Source: JAATFS01 sp037145635
Lineage (GTDB): Bacteria > Pseudomonadota > Gammaproteobacteria > Xanthomonadales > Xanthomonadaceae
DNA: 64,000 nt
Assembly (NCBI GenBank): GCA_037145635.1
Contig: JBBCXB010000009.1
Location: 45,591 to 109,590 of the forward strand
Reading direction: 5' to 3'
Below the pieces are notes generated by a model, which was not told the DNA's origin, made no database searches, and saw only the letters and a list, made by a program, of their open reading frames with translations. Made by a program: the position numbers and the translations under genes. Below, in pieces: positions 42,168 to 52,231 of this stretch (its first letter is position 1; every line of letters begins with the position of its first letter).

Positions 42168-42875
42168 TCAGGGGCGCGCGGCCAGTGCCTCGATGAAGCC
42201 GGTCGCCTGCGCGCTCAGCACCAGCACGCGTCCCTGGGCCTGGCGGCGCGCCCAGCCGCGCGCGAGCAGGTGTTCGAGCAGGGCGCTGCCGAGCGCGCCG
42301 GCCAGGTGCATGCGGCGCTCGCTCCAGTCCAGGCATTCGCGGCCCAGCGGGCGGCGCTGCCGCCGCAGCGCGTCGCCATCGATCCCGAGCCGCCCCAGCC
42401 AGGCCTGCCCGGTCGCGCTGAGCCGCACCTCGTGCCCATGCCCGTCCACATGCCCGGCCTGGCGCAGGCCGTCGAGCAGGCGCACGCCCCATTCGCCGGC
42501 CAGGTGGTCGTAGCAGATCCGCGCCTGCCGCAACGCCGGCTCGGCGGGGCCGGTGGCGAGGGCCGGCCGCGGCAGCCCCGTAACATGGCCGAGCAGCCGT
42601 TCGATCAGCTCCGCCGCCGGCTCGCCGCTGATGCGGAAGTAGCGATGGCGTCCCTGCCGGACGACCGCCAGCAGGCCGCTGCCGGTCAGCTGCGCCAGAT
42701 GGGCGCTGGCGGTGGAGGCGGCGATCCCGGCCAGGGCGGCCAGTTCGGTGGCGGTGAGTGCGCGGCCGTCCAGCAGGGCCAGCAGCATCGCCGCGCGGTG
42801 CGGCTCGGCGACCGCCGCGGCCAGCTGCGCCAGCGGGACGGCGAGCGCGTCCGCGTGCGCGGCCGCGTCTCTCAC
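42168..42875 (-). CDS. ArsR-type winged-helix regulator
   Basis: A 235-residue regulator. The winged helix at residues about 10-85 (EPHRAAMLLALLDGRALTAT, IAASTASAHLAQLTGSGLLA, VVRQGRHRYFRI) is ArsR-like. A long C-terminal domain contains CYDHLAGEWGVRLLDGL, a Cys/His/Asp-containing motif common in a subgroup of these regulators, and may bind a metal or small ligand. Start is GTG 42875, overlapping the CoA-transferase stop as GTGA (42872-42875), so it is translated by coupling and probably autoregulates the operon. Confidence 0.85.
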   Translation of the reverse strand: MRDAAAHADALAVPLAQLAAAVAEPHRAAMLLALLDGRALTATELAALAGIAASTASAHLAQLTGSGLLAVVRQGRHRYFRISGEPAAELIERLLGHVTGLPRPALATGPAEPALRQARICYDHLAGEWGVRLLDGLRQAGHVDGHGHEVRLSATGQAWLGRLGIDGDALRRQRRPLGRECLDWSERRMHLAGALGSALLEHLLARGWARRQAQGRVLVLSAQATGFIEALAARP

Positions 42876-44386
42876 GCCCGCATCGTGCCGTGGTCGAGCC
42901 AGCGTTGGTGCCAGGACAGCGCCTCCGGCAGCAGGTGCGGGGTGTGCTTGCCGTAGCTGTCGCGTGCGGCGCGGTCGAAGTAGTCCTCCAGCTGCGCGCG
43001 GTAGTCCGGGTGCACGCAGTGGTCGAGCAGCTGGCGCGCGCGCTGCTTGGGGGTGAGCCCGCGCAGGTCGGCCAGGCCCTGCTCGGTCACCACCACCGAC
43101 ACGTCGTGCTCGGTGTGGTCGACATGGCTGACCATCGGCACGATAGACGAGATGGTGCCGTTCTTGGCGGTGGATGGGCTCAGGAACGCGGACAGGAAGC
43201 CGTTGCGCGCGAAGTCGCCGGAACCGCCGATGCCGTTCATGATCCGCGAGCCCATCACGTGGGTGGAATTGACGTTGCCGTACAGGTCGGCCTCGATCAT
43301 GCCGTTCATGCCGATGCAGCCGAGCCGGCGCACCAGCTCCGGATGGTTGGAGATCTCCTGGGTGCGCATGATGATGCGCTCGCGGTAGAACGCGATGTCG
43401 CGCTTGAACGTCTCGTTGGCGGCCGGGCTCAACGCGAAGCCGGTGCACGAGGCATAGCGCAGCACGCCGCTGCGCAGCAGGTCGAGCATGCCGTCCTGGA
43501 TCACCTCGGTGAACGCCTCCAGGTTGCGGAAGCCGCTGTCGGCCAGGCCGGCCAGCACCGCGTTCGGGATGTTGCCCACGCCCGACTGCAGCGGCAGCAG
43601 GTTGGCCGGCAGGCGGCCCTTGGCGACCTCGTGCTGGAGGAACTCGATCAGGTGCCCGGCGATCAGGCGGCTGGTCTCGTCGGCCGGGGCGAACGGGCTG
43701 TTGCGGTCCGGTCCGTTGGTGCGCACCACCGCCACGATCTTGTCCGGGTCGCAGCGCAGCGTGCTCTGGCCGATGCGGTCGCCGGCGCCCACCAGCGGGA
43801 TCGGCTTGCGGTGCGGCGGCAGCGCGGTGCCGTAGTAGATGTCGTGCATGCCGTCGATCCCCTCCGGCTGCCACTCGTTGACCTCGATGATGACCTTGCG
43901 CGCCAGGTCCAGCCAGGTCTTGTTATTGCCCACCGAGGTGGACGGCACCAGCTCGCCGTCGGTGCGGATTGCCGAGACCTCCACCACCGCGGTGTCGATC
44001 TGGCCGTAGAAGCCGAACCACACGTGCTGGGCGACGTGGCTGAGGTGGATGTCGATGTAGTCCAGCGTGCCGGCGTTGATGCGCTGGCGCGCGTCCGGGT
44101 CGGACTGGAACGGCATGCGCATGGCGATGCCGTCGGCCTTGGCCAGCGCGCCGTCCAGCTCCGGCGCGGTCGAGGCCCCGGTCATCAGCTTGATCTGGAA
44201 CGGCTGCCCCTGCAGGTGCGCGGCCTCGATCCGCTGCGCCAGCGCCATCGGCACCGCCTTGGGGTAGCCCGAGCCGGTGAAGCCGCTCATCGCCACGGTC
44301 TCGCCCGGCTCGATCAGGGCGGCGGCGGCCTCGGCGGTGACGATGCGGTCGCGCAGGCGGGAGTCCAGGATGCGTTCGGCGGACAT
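42872..44386 (-). CDS. Acetyl-CoA hydrolase/CoA-transferase (succinyl-CoA:acetate type)
   Basis: A 504-residue class I CoA-transferase. AMSGFTGSGYPKAVPMALAQ, the LMTGAST segment, LLPLQSGVGNIPNAVLAGLA and GNVNSTHVMGSRIMNGIGGS are typical of the Cat1/AarC/ScpC group, which moves CoA between succinate or propionate and acetate. The catalytic Glu is expected in the EVIQDGMLDLL region. It is coupled by GTGA to an ArsR-type regulator, suggesting control by an acyl-CoA-related or metal signal. Which acyl groups it uses is not determined. Confidence 0.9.
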   Translation of the reverse strand: MSAERILDSRLRDRIVTAEAAAALIEPGETVAMSGFTGSGYPKAVPMALAQRIEAAHLQGQPFQIKLMTGASTAPELDGALAKADGIAMRMPFQSDPDARQRINAGTLDYIDIHLSHVAQHVWFGFYGQIDTAVVEVSAIRTDGELVPSTSVGNNKTWLDLARKVIIEVNEWQPEGIDGMHDIYYGTALPPHRKPIPLVGAGDRIGQSTLRCDPDKIVAVVRTNGPDRNSPFAPADETSRLIAGHLIEFLQHEVAKGRLPANLLPLQSGVGNIPNAVLAGLADSGFRNLEAFTEVIQDGMLDLLRSGVLRYASCTGFALSPAANETFKRDIAFYRERIIMRTQEISNHPELVRRLGCIGMNGMIEADLYGNVNSTHVMGSRIMNGIGGSGDFARNGFLSAFLSPSTAKNGTISSIVPMVSHVDHTEHDVSVVVTEQGLADLRGLTPKQRARQLLDHCVHPDYRAQLEDYFDRAARDSYGKHTPHLLPEALSWHQRWLDHGTMRA

Positions 44387-44558
44387 GGCGGCTTCGGCTG
44401 TGAGGAAGCCCGATTATCGCCGCCACGGCCGGGTTTGGGGGGGCCGACCTTGGTGCAATGGCAGGCGCGGCCGGGGTGTGGCCGCGCGGGCGTGCATTCA
44501 CGCGCCGGCGTCGCGCGGTTGCCGATAGTGGCGGCCATTCCCCGTGCCGACCGACGCC

Positions 44559-46736
44559 ATGCCCCTGTTTCCCGAGCGTTTCCAGCGTTGGCCCCGGCCG
44601 TGGCGGCTGCTGGTGGTGTGGGCGCTGGCGCTGTACGCGCTGTACCTCATGGCCGGCAACGTGTTCCTCAACACGCCGCTGTTCGACGCGGTCACCGACC
44701 GCAAGCCGGAGAAGTTCCGCATGGACACCGGCCCGGCGCTGACGCTGCTGCCCGGGCACGTGATCGCCTGGAACGTGCGCATGCGCGGGCAGGCCAACCA
44801 TACCGTGTACGTGTTCGCCGCCGACCGCGCCAGCGCCCGGATCGCGTTGTGGCCGCTGTTCCGGCGCGAGCTGCGGCTGCCGTGGCTGGACGCGGTCAAC
44901 GTCACCGCCGACGTGCAGCGCGTGGACAGCGCGATCCCGCCCCCGCCGCGCGGCGGCAGCGGCTGGACCCTGCGCTTCGACGCGATCCACAGCGACAGCT
45001 TGCGTCGCGGCCGGGTGGGCAAGCTGCTGATCGTCGGCGACGGCCACGGCACCGTGGGCTTCGTGAAGCAGCTCAAGGGCGGCCCGTCCGAGCTGCTCGC
45101 CTCGCAGATCGAGTTCCGCCAGGCGCAGGTCAGCTACGACGGGCTCACGGTGCTGGAGCAGGCGCACCTGGCCAGTGAGTTCAGCTACCCGCGGCACTAC
45201 CGCGACCAGGCGCCCGGGCTGCGCAAGTTCCGCATCCTCAAGGCGCATCTGACCCTGGACGGGCGCAGCGTGGCGCTCAAGGTCGACACCGGCGCCCCGC
45301 ACGTGGAGGTGAGCACCGAGTCGGCCCAGGCGCGGGTGCAGGCCGACGTGTCGCTGGCGCAGGGCGCGCTGCAGCCGGGCAGCCGCGCGGTCTGGCGGTT
45401 CCCGCTGCATGCCGGCGTTGGCGCCACCGACCGCGGCATGCTGGCGCTGCAGCTCGACGTGGCCCGCGACATCCGCGTGCAGGCGCGGCTGCCGCGCGAC
45501 CCGGCCACCGGCAGTGAGCTGCAGGCCGACCTGCATGTGGCCGGGCGCGACCTGCCCTGGGAGGCGCCCGCCAGCGTGCTGCCGCGGTTGTCCGGGCAGG
45601 TGCACGGGCGCTGGCAGTTCGAGTCGCTGAACTGGATCGCGGACCTGTTCGTGCGCAAGCCCTGGTTCACGCTCGACGGCGGCGGGCTGGTCGAGGCCGA
45701 CCTGCACCTGGCCGACGGCAGGCTGGTGCCGGGCAGCACGCTCGACGTGCCGCATGCCGACGCCTCGGCCGAGGTGATGGGCAACCGCATCCACGGCGCC
45801 GCCAGCGCCCAGGGCCGCATCGTCGACACCGCGGGGCGGCCGCAGGCCCGGCTGGACGTGGCGCTGCCCGACTTCGAGGTGGCACCCAAGGCGGCGCCGC
45901 GACGGCCCTTCATCCTCGGCCGCGACCTGCAGCTGGCCCTGGCCGGCGACGCCGAGCTCGCGCGGCTGCACGACAGCCTGCAGGCGCGGCTGCGCTTCGA
46001 CGATGCGCGGGTGCCGGACCTGACCACCTACAACCGCTTCCTGCCGCAGAAGAACGTGCGCTTCCTCGGCGGCAGCGGCACCTTCAGCGGCGACGTGCAG
46101 CTGGATGCCTCGGGCGAGATCGGCAAGGGCAGCGCCCGCGTGCGCGGCCGCGGCGCGCGGATGAGCGTGGCCGGGCTGGAGGTGGAGGGCGACGCCGACC
46201 TGAAGGCCGAGGTGCGGCGCGCCGACCTGGCCAGCAAGCAATTCGACATGGGCGGCACCCGGGTGGACCTGCGCAACCTGCGCATCGCCGGCCAGACCCG
46301 GCCCGGCCGCGAGGGCTGGGCCACGCTGAGCGTGACCCGCGGCCACATCGCCGCCGGCAAGCCCTCCCAGGTGGATGCCGAGGCCGACATCCGCCTGCGC
46401 GACGCCAGCCTGCTGCTGGCGCTGTTCGCGCAGCGCTCGGAAACCCCAAAGTGGATCCTCGGCCTGGCCGATTCCGGCGAGGTGCAGGCCACCGGCACGC
46501 TGCGCTGGCGCAAGGACCGGGTGGTGCTGGACCGGCTGCATGCCGAGAACGACCGGCTGTCGCTGCGCGCGCGCCTGGACATCGGCGATGCGCACCGGCG
46601 CGGCGACCTGTACGTGCGCTGGGGCGTGCTCGGCGCCGCGGTGGAACTCGACGACCAGCGTCGCACCTGGCACCTGGCCGGCGCGCGCGAATGGTACGAG
46701 GGGCGCCCGGCGCTGCTGGGCGCGGGGGCGCGCTAG
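44559..46736 (+). CDS. AsmA-like envelope protein, copy 1
   Basis: A 725-residue protein with one N-terminal transmembrane helix (WRLLVVWALALYALYLMAGN), then FLNTPLFDAVTDRKPEKF and a long beta-rich periplasmic body of repeated short strands. The overall form resembles the AsmA/YhdP/TamB group, which bridge the periplasm and influence lipid transport, but no family domain is certain. ATG 44559 is used; GTG 44544 is an alternative. It is a tandem paralogue of the gene at 46957, sharing the GN-FLNTP lead, the RFASLDWI/QFESLNWIADLF segment and the GGSG-FSGD motif. Confidence 0.7.
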   Translation: MPLFPERFQRWPRPWRLLVVWALALYALYLMAGNVFLNTPLFDAVTDRKPEKFRMDTGPALTLLPGHVIAWNVRMRGQANHTVYVFAADRASARIALWPLFRRELRLPWLDAVNVTADVQRVDSAIPPPPRGGSGWTLRFDAIHSDSLRRGRVGKLLIVGDGHGTVGFVKQLKGGPSELLASQIEFRQAQVSYDGLTVLEQAHLASEFSYPRHYRDQAPGLRKFRILKAHLTLDGRSVALKVDTGAPHVEVSTESAQARVQADVSLAQGALQPGSRAVWRFPLHAGVGATDRGMLALQLDVARDIRVQARLPRDPATGSELQADLHVAGRDLPWEAPASVLPRLSGQVHGRWQFESLNWIADLFVRKPWFTLDGGGLVEADLHLADGRLVPGSTLDVPHADASAEVMGNRIHGAASAQGRIVDTAGRPQARLDVALPDFEVAPKAAPRRPFILGRDLQLALAGDAELARLHDSLQARLRFDDARVPDLTTYNRFLPQKNVRFLGGSGTFSGDVQLDASGEIGKGSARVRGRGARMSVAGLEVEGDADLKAEVRRADLASKQFDMGGTRVDLRNLRIAGQTRPGREGWATLSVTRGHIAAGKPSQVDAEADIRLRDASLLLALFAQRSETPKWILGLADSGEVQATGTLRWRKDRVVLDRLHAENDRLSLRARLDIGDAHRRGDLYVRWGVLGAAVELDDQRRTWHLAGAREWYEGRPALLGAGAR

Positions 46737-46956
46737 CGGCGGCAGCGGCCGCCCGCGGGGCCGCGCGCCGCGCCGTCTGGCCGATGCGTTGCGCCGCGCG
46801 AGGGCCGCGGCCGGCCGTCCCGTCGCACGCCGGCGTCCGCAGCGACGCGCGGGCACGGGTGAGGGCACGGGACGGCGCGCGTCATGACCGGCGCTCACCT
46901 CGCCTCGGGCAGAATCGCCGAGGACCGCCGCCGTGCCACCCAGGGAGTTGCCCGTC

Positions 46957-49473
46957 ATGAAGACACACCGCCGCGAGCGCCTGGCGTCGCTGCCCCGCGC
47001 CCTGCGCTGGCCGCTGTACGCGCTGCTGGCGCTCTACCTGGGCTACCTGCTGCTCGGCAACCTGTTCCTCAACACGCCGCTGGGGCCCTGGGCGCTGAAT
47101 CGCCGGCCGGCGCAGTTCTCGATGCACTGGGGACCGGGCGCCACCTGGTGGCCGGGGCGGGTTGCGCTGTGGAACGTGCAACTGCGCGGGCAGACGCCGC
47201 GCCAGCGCTGGCAGGTGGACGCCGACCGCGTGCACGGCCGGCTGCGCCTGCTGCCGCTGCTGCGTCGGCAGGTGGACGTGCCCGAACTGCACGCGAACGG
47301 GCTCGACGGCGCGATCGAGCGCGCGGTGCCGGCAGGAGATGCGCAGGCCGGCGCCGCCCCCCTCGCGACTGCGGGTCCTTCCGTGGCAGCTACCTCCCCG
47401 GCGCCGGCGGCGGGCCTCGCGGCAGCGGCCCACGCGAGCCCGAGCGCGGCGTCGCCGCCTGCGGGCGCACCGGCGCCTGCGGCCGGTCCGACCCGCGCGA
47501 CCGCCGCCGCCGCGGCAGGCGATACCCCACCGGCCGTCGACTCCGCCGCCACCGCGGCAGGCGCCGGGCCCTCGGCGGGACCGGACGCGGCACGCGGTGC
47601 GGCGTCGTCCCCGCCCGGCGTCCCCGCTTCCCGCGCGGCGGCAATGCCGGCGGTGGCCGCGACGCCCGTGCGCGACGCCCGGCCCGCCTGGACGCTGCAG
47701 TTCGGCCGCATCGTCGCCGAGCAGGTCCGCGGGTTCCGCTTCGACCGGCTGCGGCTGGCGGGCGAGGGCCGGGCCGAGGTCGGCTTCTTCAAGCAGCTGC
47801 GCGGCGGGCCGCTGGAGGTCTACCCGTCCCGCCTGGATTTCAGCGGCGCCACGCTGCGCTGGAACGACGAGGAGCTGCTGCGCGGAGGCCGCGTGCATGG
47901 ACGCTTCGAGCTGCCGCGCCACTCACCCGCGCAGGCGCGCGGGCTGGACGTGCTGGCCCTGGCACGCGCCGCGTTGCAGCTGCAGGGCGACACCGCCGCA
48001 CTCGCGCTGCAGCGCGACGCCGGTGGACGCCCGCACTTCCGCAACGCGCCCGGCCAGGGCCGCGCCGACCTCGACCTGCGCTGGACGCGCGGCGAGCTGG
48101 CCTCCGGCAGCCGCCTGCAGTGGGACGCGCCGGTACTGGAAGGCGCCGCCGCCGGCGGGCGGCCGCTGGGCGTGCTCGCGCTGCAGCTGCGGGTGGACCA
48201 GGACCTGCACCTGCGCGCGCGCATGCCCGAGAGCGCCGGCGAAGGCGTCACCCTCGACGCCGACCTGCGCCTGCGCGGCCGCCAGCTGCCGCTGCATTCG
48301 CTGCGTTCGCTGCTGCCGCGCGCCTCCGGCCACGTGCGCGCGCAATGGCGCTTCGCCTCGCTGGACTGGATCCCGGCGCTGTTCCCGCAGGCCGGGTGGC
48401 TGGCGCTCGACGGCGAAGGCCAGGTCGATGCCGACCTGCGCGTGGCCGACGGCGCGCTTGCCGCCGGCAGCCGCCTCCAGGTGCCGCAGGTCAAGGCGAG
48501 TGCGGCGGTGATGGGCAACCACATCGAGGGCCAGGCCCAGGCCGACCTGCGGGTCGACGCCGATGCGCACGGCCACCTGTTGCCGACGCTCGCCCTGCGC
48601 ATGCAGCGCTTCGTGATCGCCGCCGACGACGCCCGCGGCCGGCCGTTCGTGGACGGCCGCGACCTGCGCCTGGACCTGCGCACCCGCGCCGACGCGCGCG
48701 GCGTGGCCGGGCTGCGCGACACCACCACCGCGCACCTGGTGTTCCACGATGCGCGGGTGCCCGACCTGCGCGCCTACAACCGCTACCTGCCGCAGGCGCA
48801 GATGCGCTTCGAGGGCGGCAGCGGCCGCCTCAGCGGCGACCTGCAGGTCGAGCCCGGCGGCCAGGTCGGCCGGGGCTGGCTGCGCGTCGATGCCACGGCC
48901 GCGCGCCTGCACCTGGCCGGCCTGGCGCTGCGCGGCGACGTGGCGGCCGATGTGCGCCTGCAGCGCGCCGACCTCAAGGGCGAGACCTTCCGGCTGGACG
49001 CGAGCACGCTCGACCTGCGCAACGTCAGCTTCAGCGGTCCCGACGGCCGCCAGCGCGGCGGCTGGTGGGCGCGCATCGTGCTGGAGGACGCGCGCATGGG
49101 CTGGCGCCAGCCGATCGCGGTGGACAGCCGCGCGCGCATCAGCGTCCGCGACATCGGCTTCCTGCTCGCGCTGTACACGCGCGACCGCAACGTGCCCGCC
49201 TTCCTCTATCGCATCGTCGATGCCGGCCAGGCGCAGCTCACCGGCCGCGTGCAATGGCACGGCGACACCCTGGTGCTCGACCGCCTGCGCGCCGGCAATG
49301 CGCGCTTCGACGTGCGGGCGCGCCTGCGCCTGCAGGGCCAACGGCGCAGTGGCAGCCTGTTCGCGCAGTGGGGCCTGCTCAGCGCTGCGGTGGCGCTGCG
49401 CGACGACACCCCGCAGTGGCACCTGCTGCGCGCGCGCGACTGGTACGAGGCGCAGCCGGACCTCGCACGCTAG
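46957..49473 (+). CDS. AsmA-like envelope protein, copy 2 with Ala-rich insert
   Basis: An 838-residue paralogue of copy 1. It has an N-terminal helix (WPLYALLALYLGYLLLGNLF), LNTPLGPWALNRRPAQFSMH, then an Ala/Pro/Gly-rich insert (residues about 127-244) absent from copy 1, then a matching beta-rich body (RFASLDWIPALFPQAGWLAL, GGSGRLSGD) and a closing DWYEAQPD that parallels EWYEGRPA in copy 1. ATG 46957 follows AGGGAG. The gap between the copies (220 bases) holds no gene. The role in the envelope is inferred. Confidence 0.7.
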   Translation: MKTHRRERLASLPRALRWPLYALLALYLGYLLLGNLFLNTPLGPWALNRRPAQFSMHWGPGATWWPGRVALWNVQLRGQTPRQRWQVDADRVHGRLRLLPLLRRQVDVPELHANGLDGAIERAVPAGDAQAGAAPLATAGPSVAATSPAPAAGLAAAAHASPSAASPPAGAPAPAAGPTRATAAAAAGDTPPAVDSAATAAGAGPSAGPDAARGAASSPPGVPASRAAAMPAVAATPVRDARPAWTLQFGRIVAEQVRGFRFDRLRLAGEGRAEVGFFKQLRGGPLEVYPSRLDFSGATLRWNDEELLRGGRVHGRFELPRHSPAQARGLDVLALARAALQLQGDTAALALQRDAGGRPHFRNAPGQGRADLDLRWTRGELASGSRLQWDAPVLEGAAAGGRPLGVLALQLRVDQDLHLRARMPESAGEGVTLDADLRLRGRQLPLHSLRSLLPRASGHVRAQWRFASLDWIPALFPQAGWLALDGEGQVDADLRVADGALAAGSRLQVPQVKASAAVMGNHIEGQAQADLRVDADAHGHLLPTLALRMQRFVIAADDARGRPFVDGRDLRLDLRTRADARGVAGLRDTTTAHLVFHDARVPDLRAYNRYLPQAQMRFEGGSGRLSGDLQVEPGGQVGRGWLRVDATAARLHLAGLALRGDVAADVRLQRADLKGETFRLDASTLDLRNVSFSGPDGRQRGGWWARIVLEDARMGWRQPIAVDSRARISVRDIGFLLALYTRDRNVPAFLYRIVDAGQAQLTGRVQWHGDTLVLDRLRAGNARFDVRARLRLQGQRRSGSLFAQWGLLSAAVALRDDTPQWHLLRARDWYEAQPDLAR

Positions 49474-49779
49474 GCGCGCGAGGTCCGGCGGCCCGTATCG
49501 GCGGCCCGGGTGGCCGCGTCGCAACCGATCGGTGGATGTGCGACGGCCGGCATCCACGCGGCGTCGGACCGGGGTTTTTGCCGCAACCGGTCGCCCGTGC
49601 CCGCCCCGCCGTCATGACCGGCCGCCATGTGCAGATGCAGCATGCGCATTTCCGGTCGCCCGAGGCGCTGTACCAGACTCGCCGGCTGTCATCCGTGTTG
49701 CGGGGAAAGCCGTGCGATCGATCCTCCCATCCGTCCGCCGTGCGTGCGTGCACGGCCGTCCCCGCCCGCACGCGCGCGG
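49474..49779. other. Intergenic stretch upstream of the third TonB receptor
   Basis: I see no gene and no clear promoter. The region is GC-rich, with a short T-run at 49573-49577 not preceded by a strong hairpin. It contains TGTCATCCGTGTTG (about 49688), only loosely like the motif upstream of the other two receptors. Confidence 0.3.
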
Positions 49780-52068
49780 ATGAGGCGCGGCGCCGGCGCC
49801 TCATCCGTTGTGGGTTCCACCCCGACCCGCGTGCCGGCCAGGCTGGCCGCTGCGCTGGCGTGCGTGCTTTCCGGGGCGGCCGGCGCCGCCGTGCCCGCCG
49901 CCGCAGACCTGGATGCGGATGCGTCCGTGCAGGTCCTGGACACCGTGCACGCCGTCGCCGGGCGCGGCCACGACGCGCCGCAGCAGCCCCCGGGCACCGT
50001 GCGCACGTTCGACGGCGACGAACTGGAACGGCAGCGCATCACCCGCCTGGAGGACCTGCAGCAGCTGGCCCCGGGGCTGGACGTGGCCAACGTCAACGAC
50101 TACGACACCCGCGTGACCCTGCGCGGCGTGGGCGATGGCGGCGGCAGCGAGATCAACATCGGCATGGCCAGCAGCGTCGGCCTGTTCCTGGACCACATCT
50201 ACCTGAGCCGGCCCGGCATGCTCTCCGGCGACCTGGTCGACCTTGATGCCGTGCAGGTGCTGAGCGGCCCGCAGGGCACGCTGTACGGCTTCAACACCAC
50301 CGGCGGCGCGATCGATCTGAGCACGCGCGCGCCCGGTTTCGTGCCGGAGGCGTGGTTCAAGCAGTCGTTCAGCCAACGCGGCTTCACCCAGACCCAGGCC
50401 ATGCTGTCCGGCGCGCTGCGCGGCGACTGGGCTGGCCGCGTCAACGTCTCGCACGCCGAGCGCGGCGGCTACCTGCGCAACGCCGCCACCGGCAACGACC
50501 TCGGCGGCAGCGTGCGCGACGGCGTGCGGGCGCAGCTGCTGTACGCGCCCGACGACGGCGTCCGGCTGCGCCTGATCGCCGACTACCAGCGGGCCCGCGC
50601 CCGCCCCGCCTACGTGCTCGCCGGCAGCTATCCGGTGGACGGGGTGGACCTGTTCCGCGCGCGGCTGGACCGCGTCGGCGCGCATGCCCGCGCGGGCCAG
50701 GTCGACCAGGACGACGAGAGCCGCACCCTCACCACCCAGGGCGGCGTGTCGGCCGACGCGGAGTGGACGCTGCACGGCGGCCACCGGCTGCGCGCGGTCA
50801 CCGCGCTGCGCTACTTCGGGTTTGCGCCGCACCTGGCCGATCCGCTCGACATCGCGCTGTACGCCGACAGCGGCGCTGACGTGCGCGACCGTACCTGGTC
50901 GCAGAGCCTGCGGCTGGATTCGCCGGCCGGCGCGGCGTTCGACTACGCGCTCGGGCTGGACTACTTCGGCGAGAACCTGGATACCTTCGCGCACGACCAT
51001 TACGCCGCCGGCCCCCAGGTCACCGCCTGGTACGGCAACACCAGCAACACCGGGCGATTCGTGCAGCGCTGGGGCCGGCTCGACCAGGACGTGCTGTCGG
51101 CCTATGCGCAGGGCACCTGGCACCTGTCGCCGCGCATGGACCTCACGGCCGGCACGCGCGTGAGCTACGAGCACAAGACCGGTTCGTTCCGCCGGCTCAA
51201 CAAGAACGACTTCGACTCCGGTCCGCTGGCGCAGGACCGCTGGCTGCCGGCGGCGCTGCTCAACCTGCGCTACCGCGTCAGCGACACGCTGCAGGTCTAC
51301 GCCAGCGCCGCGTACGGCGAGAAGTCCGGCGGCCTCAACGTCTCGTCCGGCGCGGTCGCGCGCGCCGGGCTCGACAGCCTGTACCTGGACCCGGAACACA
51401 CCCGCAGCGCCGAGTTCGGCCTCCAGGGCAGCTGGCTCGAGCACCGGGTGGAACTGGACGCGGCGCTGTTCTGGACCCGGATCTCCGGCTTCCAGACCAC
51501 CGCCTACGACCTGGAGAGCCAGAGCAGCTACCTGATCAATGCCGGCGCGCTGCGCTCGCGCGGGATCGAGACCACGTTGTCGCTGCGGCCGTGGCAGGGC
51601 CTCACGCTGGGCCTCAACGGCACGCTGCTCGACGCGCGCTACCTGGATTTCGCCGATGCGCGCTGCCCGCCGGAGATCGCGCTCGCCGCGCAGGCACCGG
51701 CCGCGTGCGACCTCACCGGCGAACGGGTGTTCCGCTCGCCGCGGCTCACCTATACCGCCACCGCGCGCTACGAGTGGCCGCTGGACGGCGCCGACGCCTT
51801 CGTGGCCGGGCGCTATGCGCACCGCGGCTGGGCCTACGGCACCGTCGACGACTCGCGCTTCACCCGCATGCCCGCCTACGGCCTGCTCGCGCTGTCGGCG
51901 GGCCTGCGCCGCGACCTCGGCAGCCACAGCTGGAGCGCCACGCTGTGGCTGGACAACGTCACCGACTGCCGCTACTACCGCACCCTGGCCGCCGGCGACT
52001 ACGGCTCGGCCTACGGCGTGCCCGGCGAACCACGTACGTTCGGGGCGAGCCTGGAGTACCGCTACTGA
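49780..52068 (+). CDS. TonB-dependent receptor of a pectin (rhamnogalacturonan) locus
   Basis: A 762-residue receptor. The N-terminus (RVPARLAAALACVLSGAAGA) is a signal peptide. The plug has ELERQRITRLEDLQQLAPGL, DTRVTLRGVGDGGGSEINIG and SGPQGTLYGFNTTGGAIDLS, and the barrel ends EYRY. The plug resembles iron/siderophore-class receptors rather than the Oar class. The exact start is uncertain (ATG 49780 chosen; the frame is open further upstream). It is followed on the same strand by a rhamnogalacturonan lyase-like gene and DUF6250, so uptake of pectin fragments is the likely role. Confidence 0.85.
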   Translation: MRRGAGASSVVGSTPTRVPARLAAALACVLSGAAGAAVPAAADLDADASVQVLDTVHAVAGRGHDAPQQPPGTVRTFDGDELERQRITRLEDLQQLAPGLDVANVNDYDTRVTLRGVGDGGGSEINIGMASSVGLFLDHIYLSRPGMLSGDLVDLDAVQVLSGPQGTLYGFNTTGGAIDLSTRAPGFVPEAWFKQSFSQRGFTQTQAMLSGALRGDWAGRVNVSHAERGGYLRNAATGNDLGGSVRDGVRAQLLYAPDDGVRLRLIADYQRARARPAYVLAGSYPVDGVDLFRARLDRVGAHARAGQVDQDDESRTLTTQGGVSADAEWTLHGGHRLRAVTALRYFGFAPHLADPLDIALYADSGADVRDRTWSQSLRLDSPAGAAFDYALGLDYFGENLDTFAHDHYAAGPQVTAWYGNTSNTGRFVQRWGRLDQDVLSAYAQGTWHLSPRMDLTAGTRVSYEHKTGSFRRLNKNDFDSGPLAQDRWLPAALLNLRYRVSDTLQVYASAAYGEKSGGLNVSSGAVARAGLDSLYLDPEHTRSAEFGLQGSWLEHRVELDAALFWTRISGFQTTAYDLESQSSYLINAGALRSRGIETTLSLRPWQGLTLGLNGTLLDARYLDFADARCPPEIALAAQAPAACDLTGERVFRSPRLTYTATARYEWPLDGADAFVAGRYAHRGWAYGTVDDSRFTRMPAYGLLALSAGLRRDLGSHSWSATLWLDNVTDCRYYRTLAAGDYGSAYGVPGEPRTFGASLEYRY

Positions 52069-52231
52069 TGGCGGCGCCGGTGTGCCGCACGGCGGGCCCC
52101 GGGCCGCGACGCGAGGGCCGGCGGGCCGGCGCCGCCACGACGTGCGCCCGCGCCCCGCGTTGGCGCCGTCCCTGGGGGCGCGCGCGGGTCGCGGCATTCC
52201 CTGGACGGTCCGCGCCGGCCGGGGCGCGCGC

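Noticed and set aside
43923..46958. 1011-residue minus-strand open frame opposite the first AsmA-like gene
   Set aside because: Shadow of the plus-strand gene; the composition is repetitive Ala/Gly/Gln/His and no family is recognisable.
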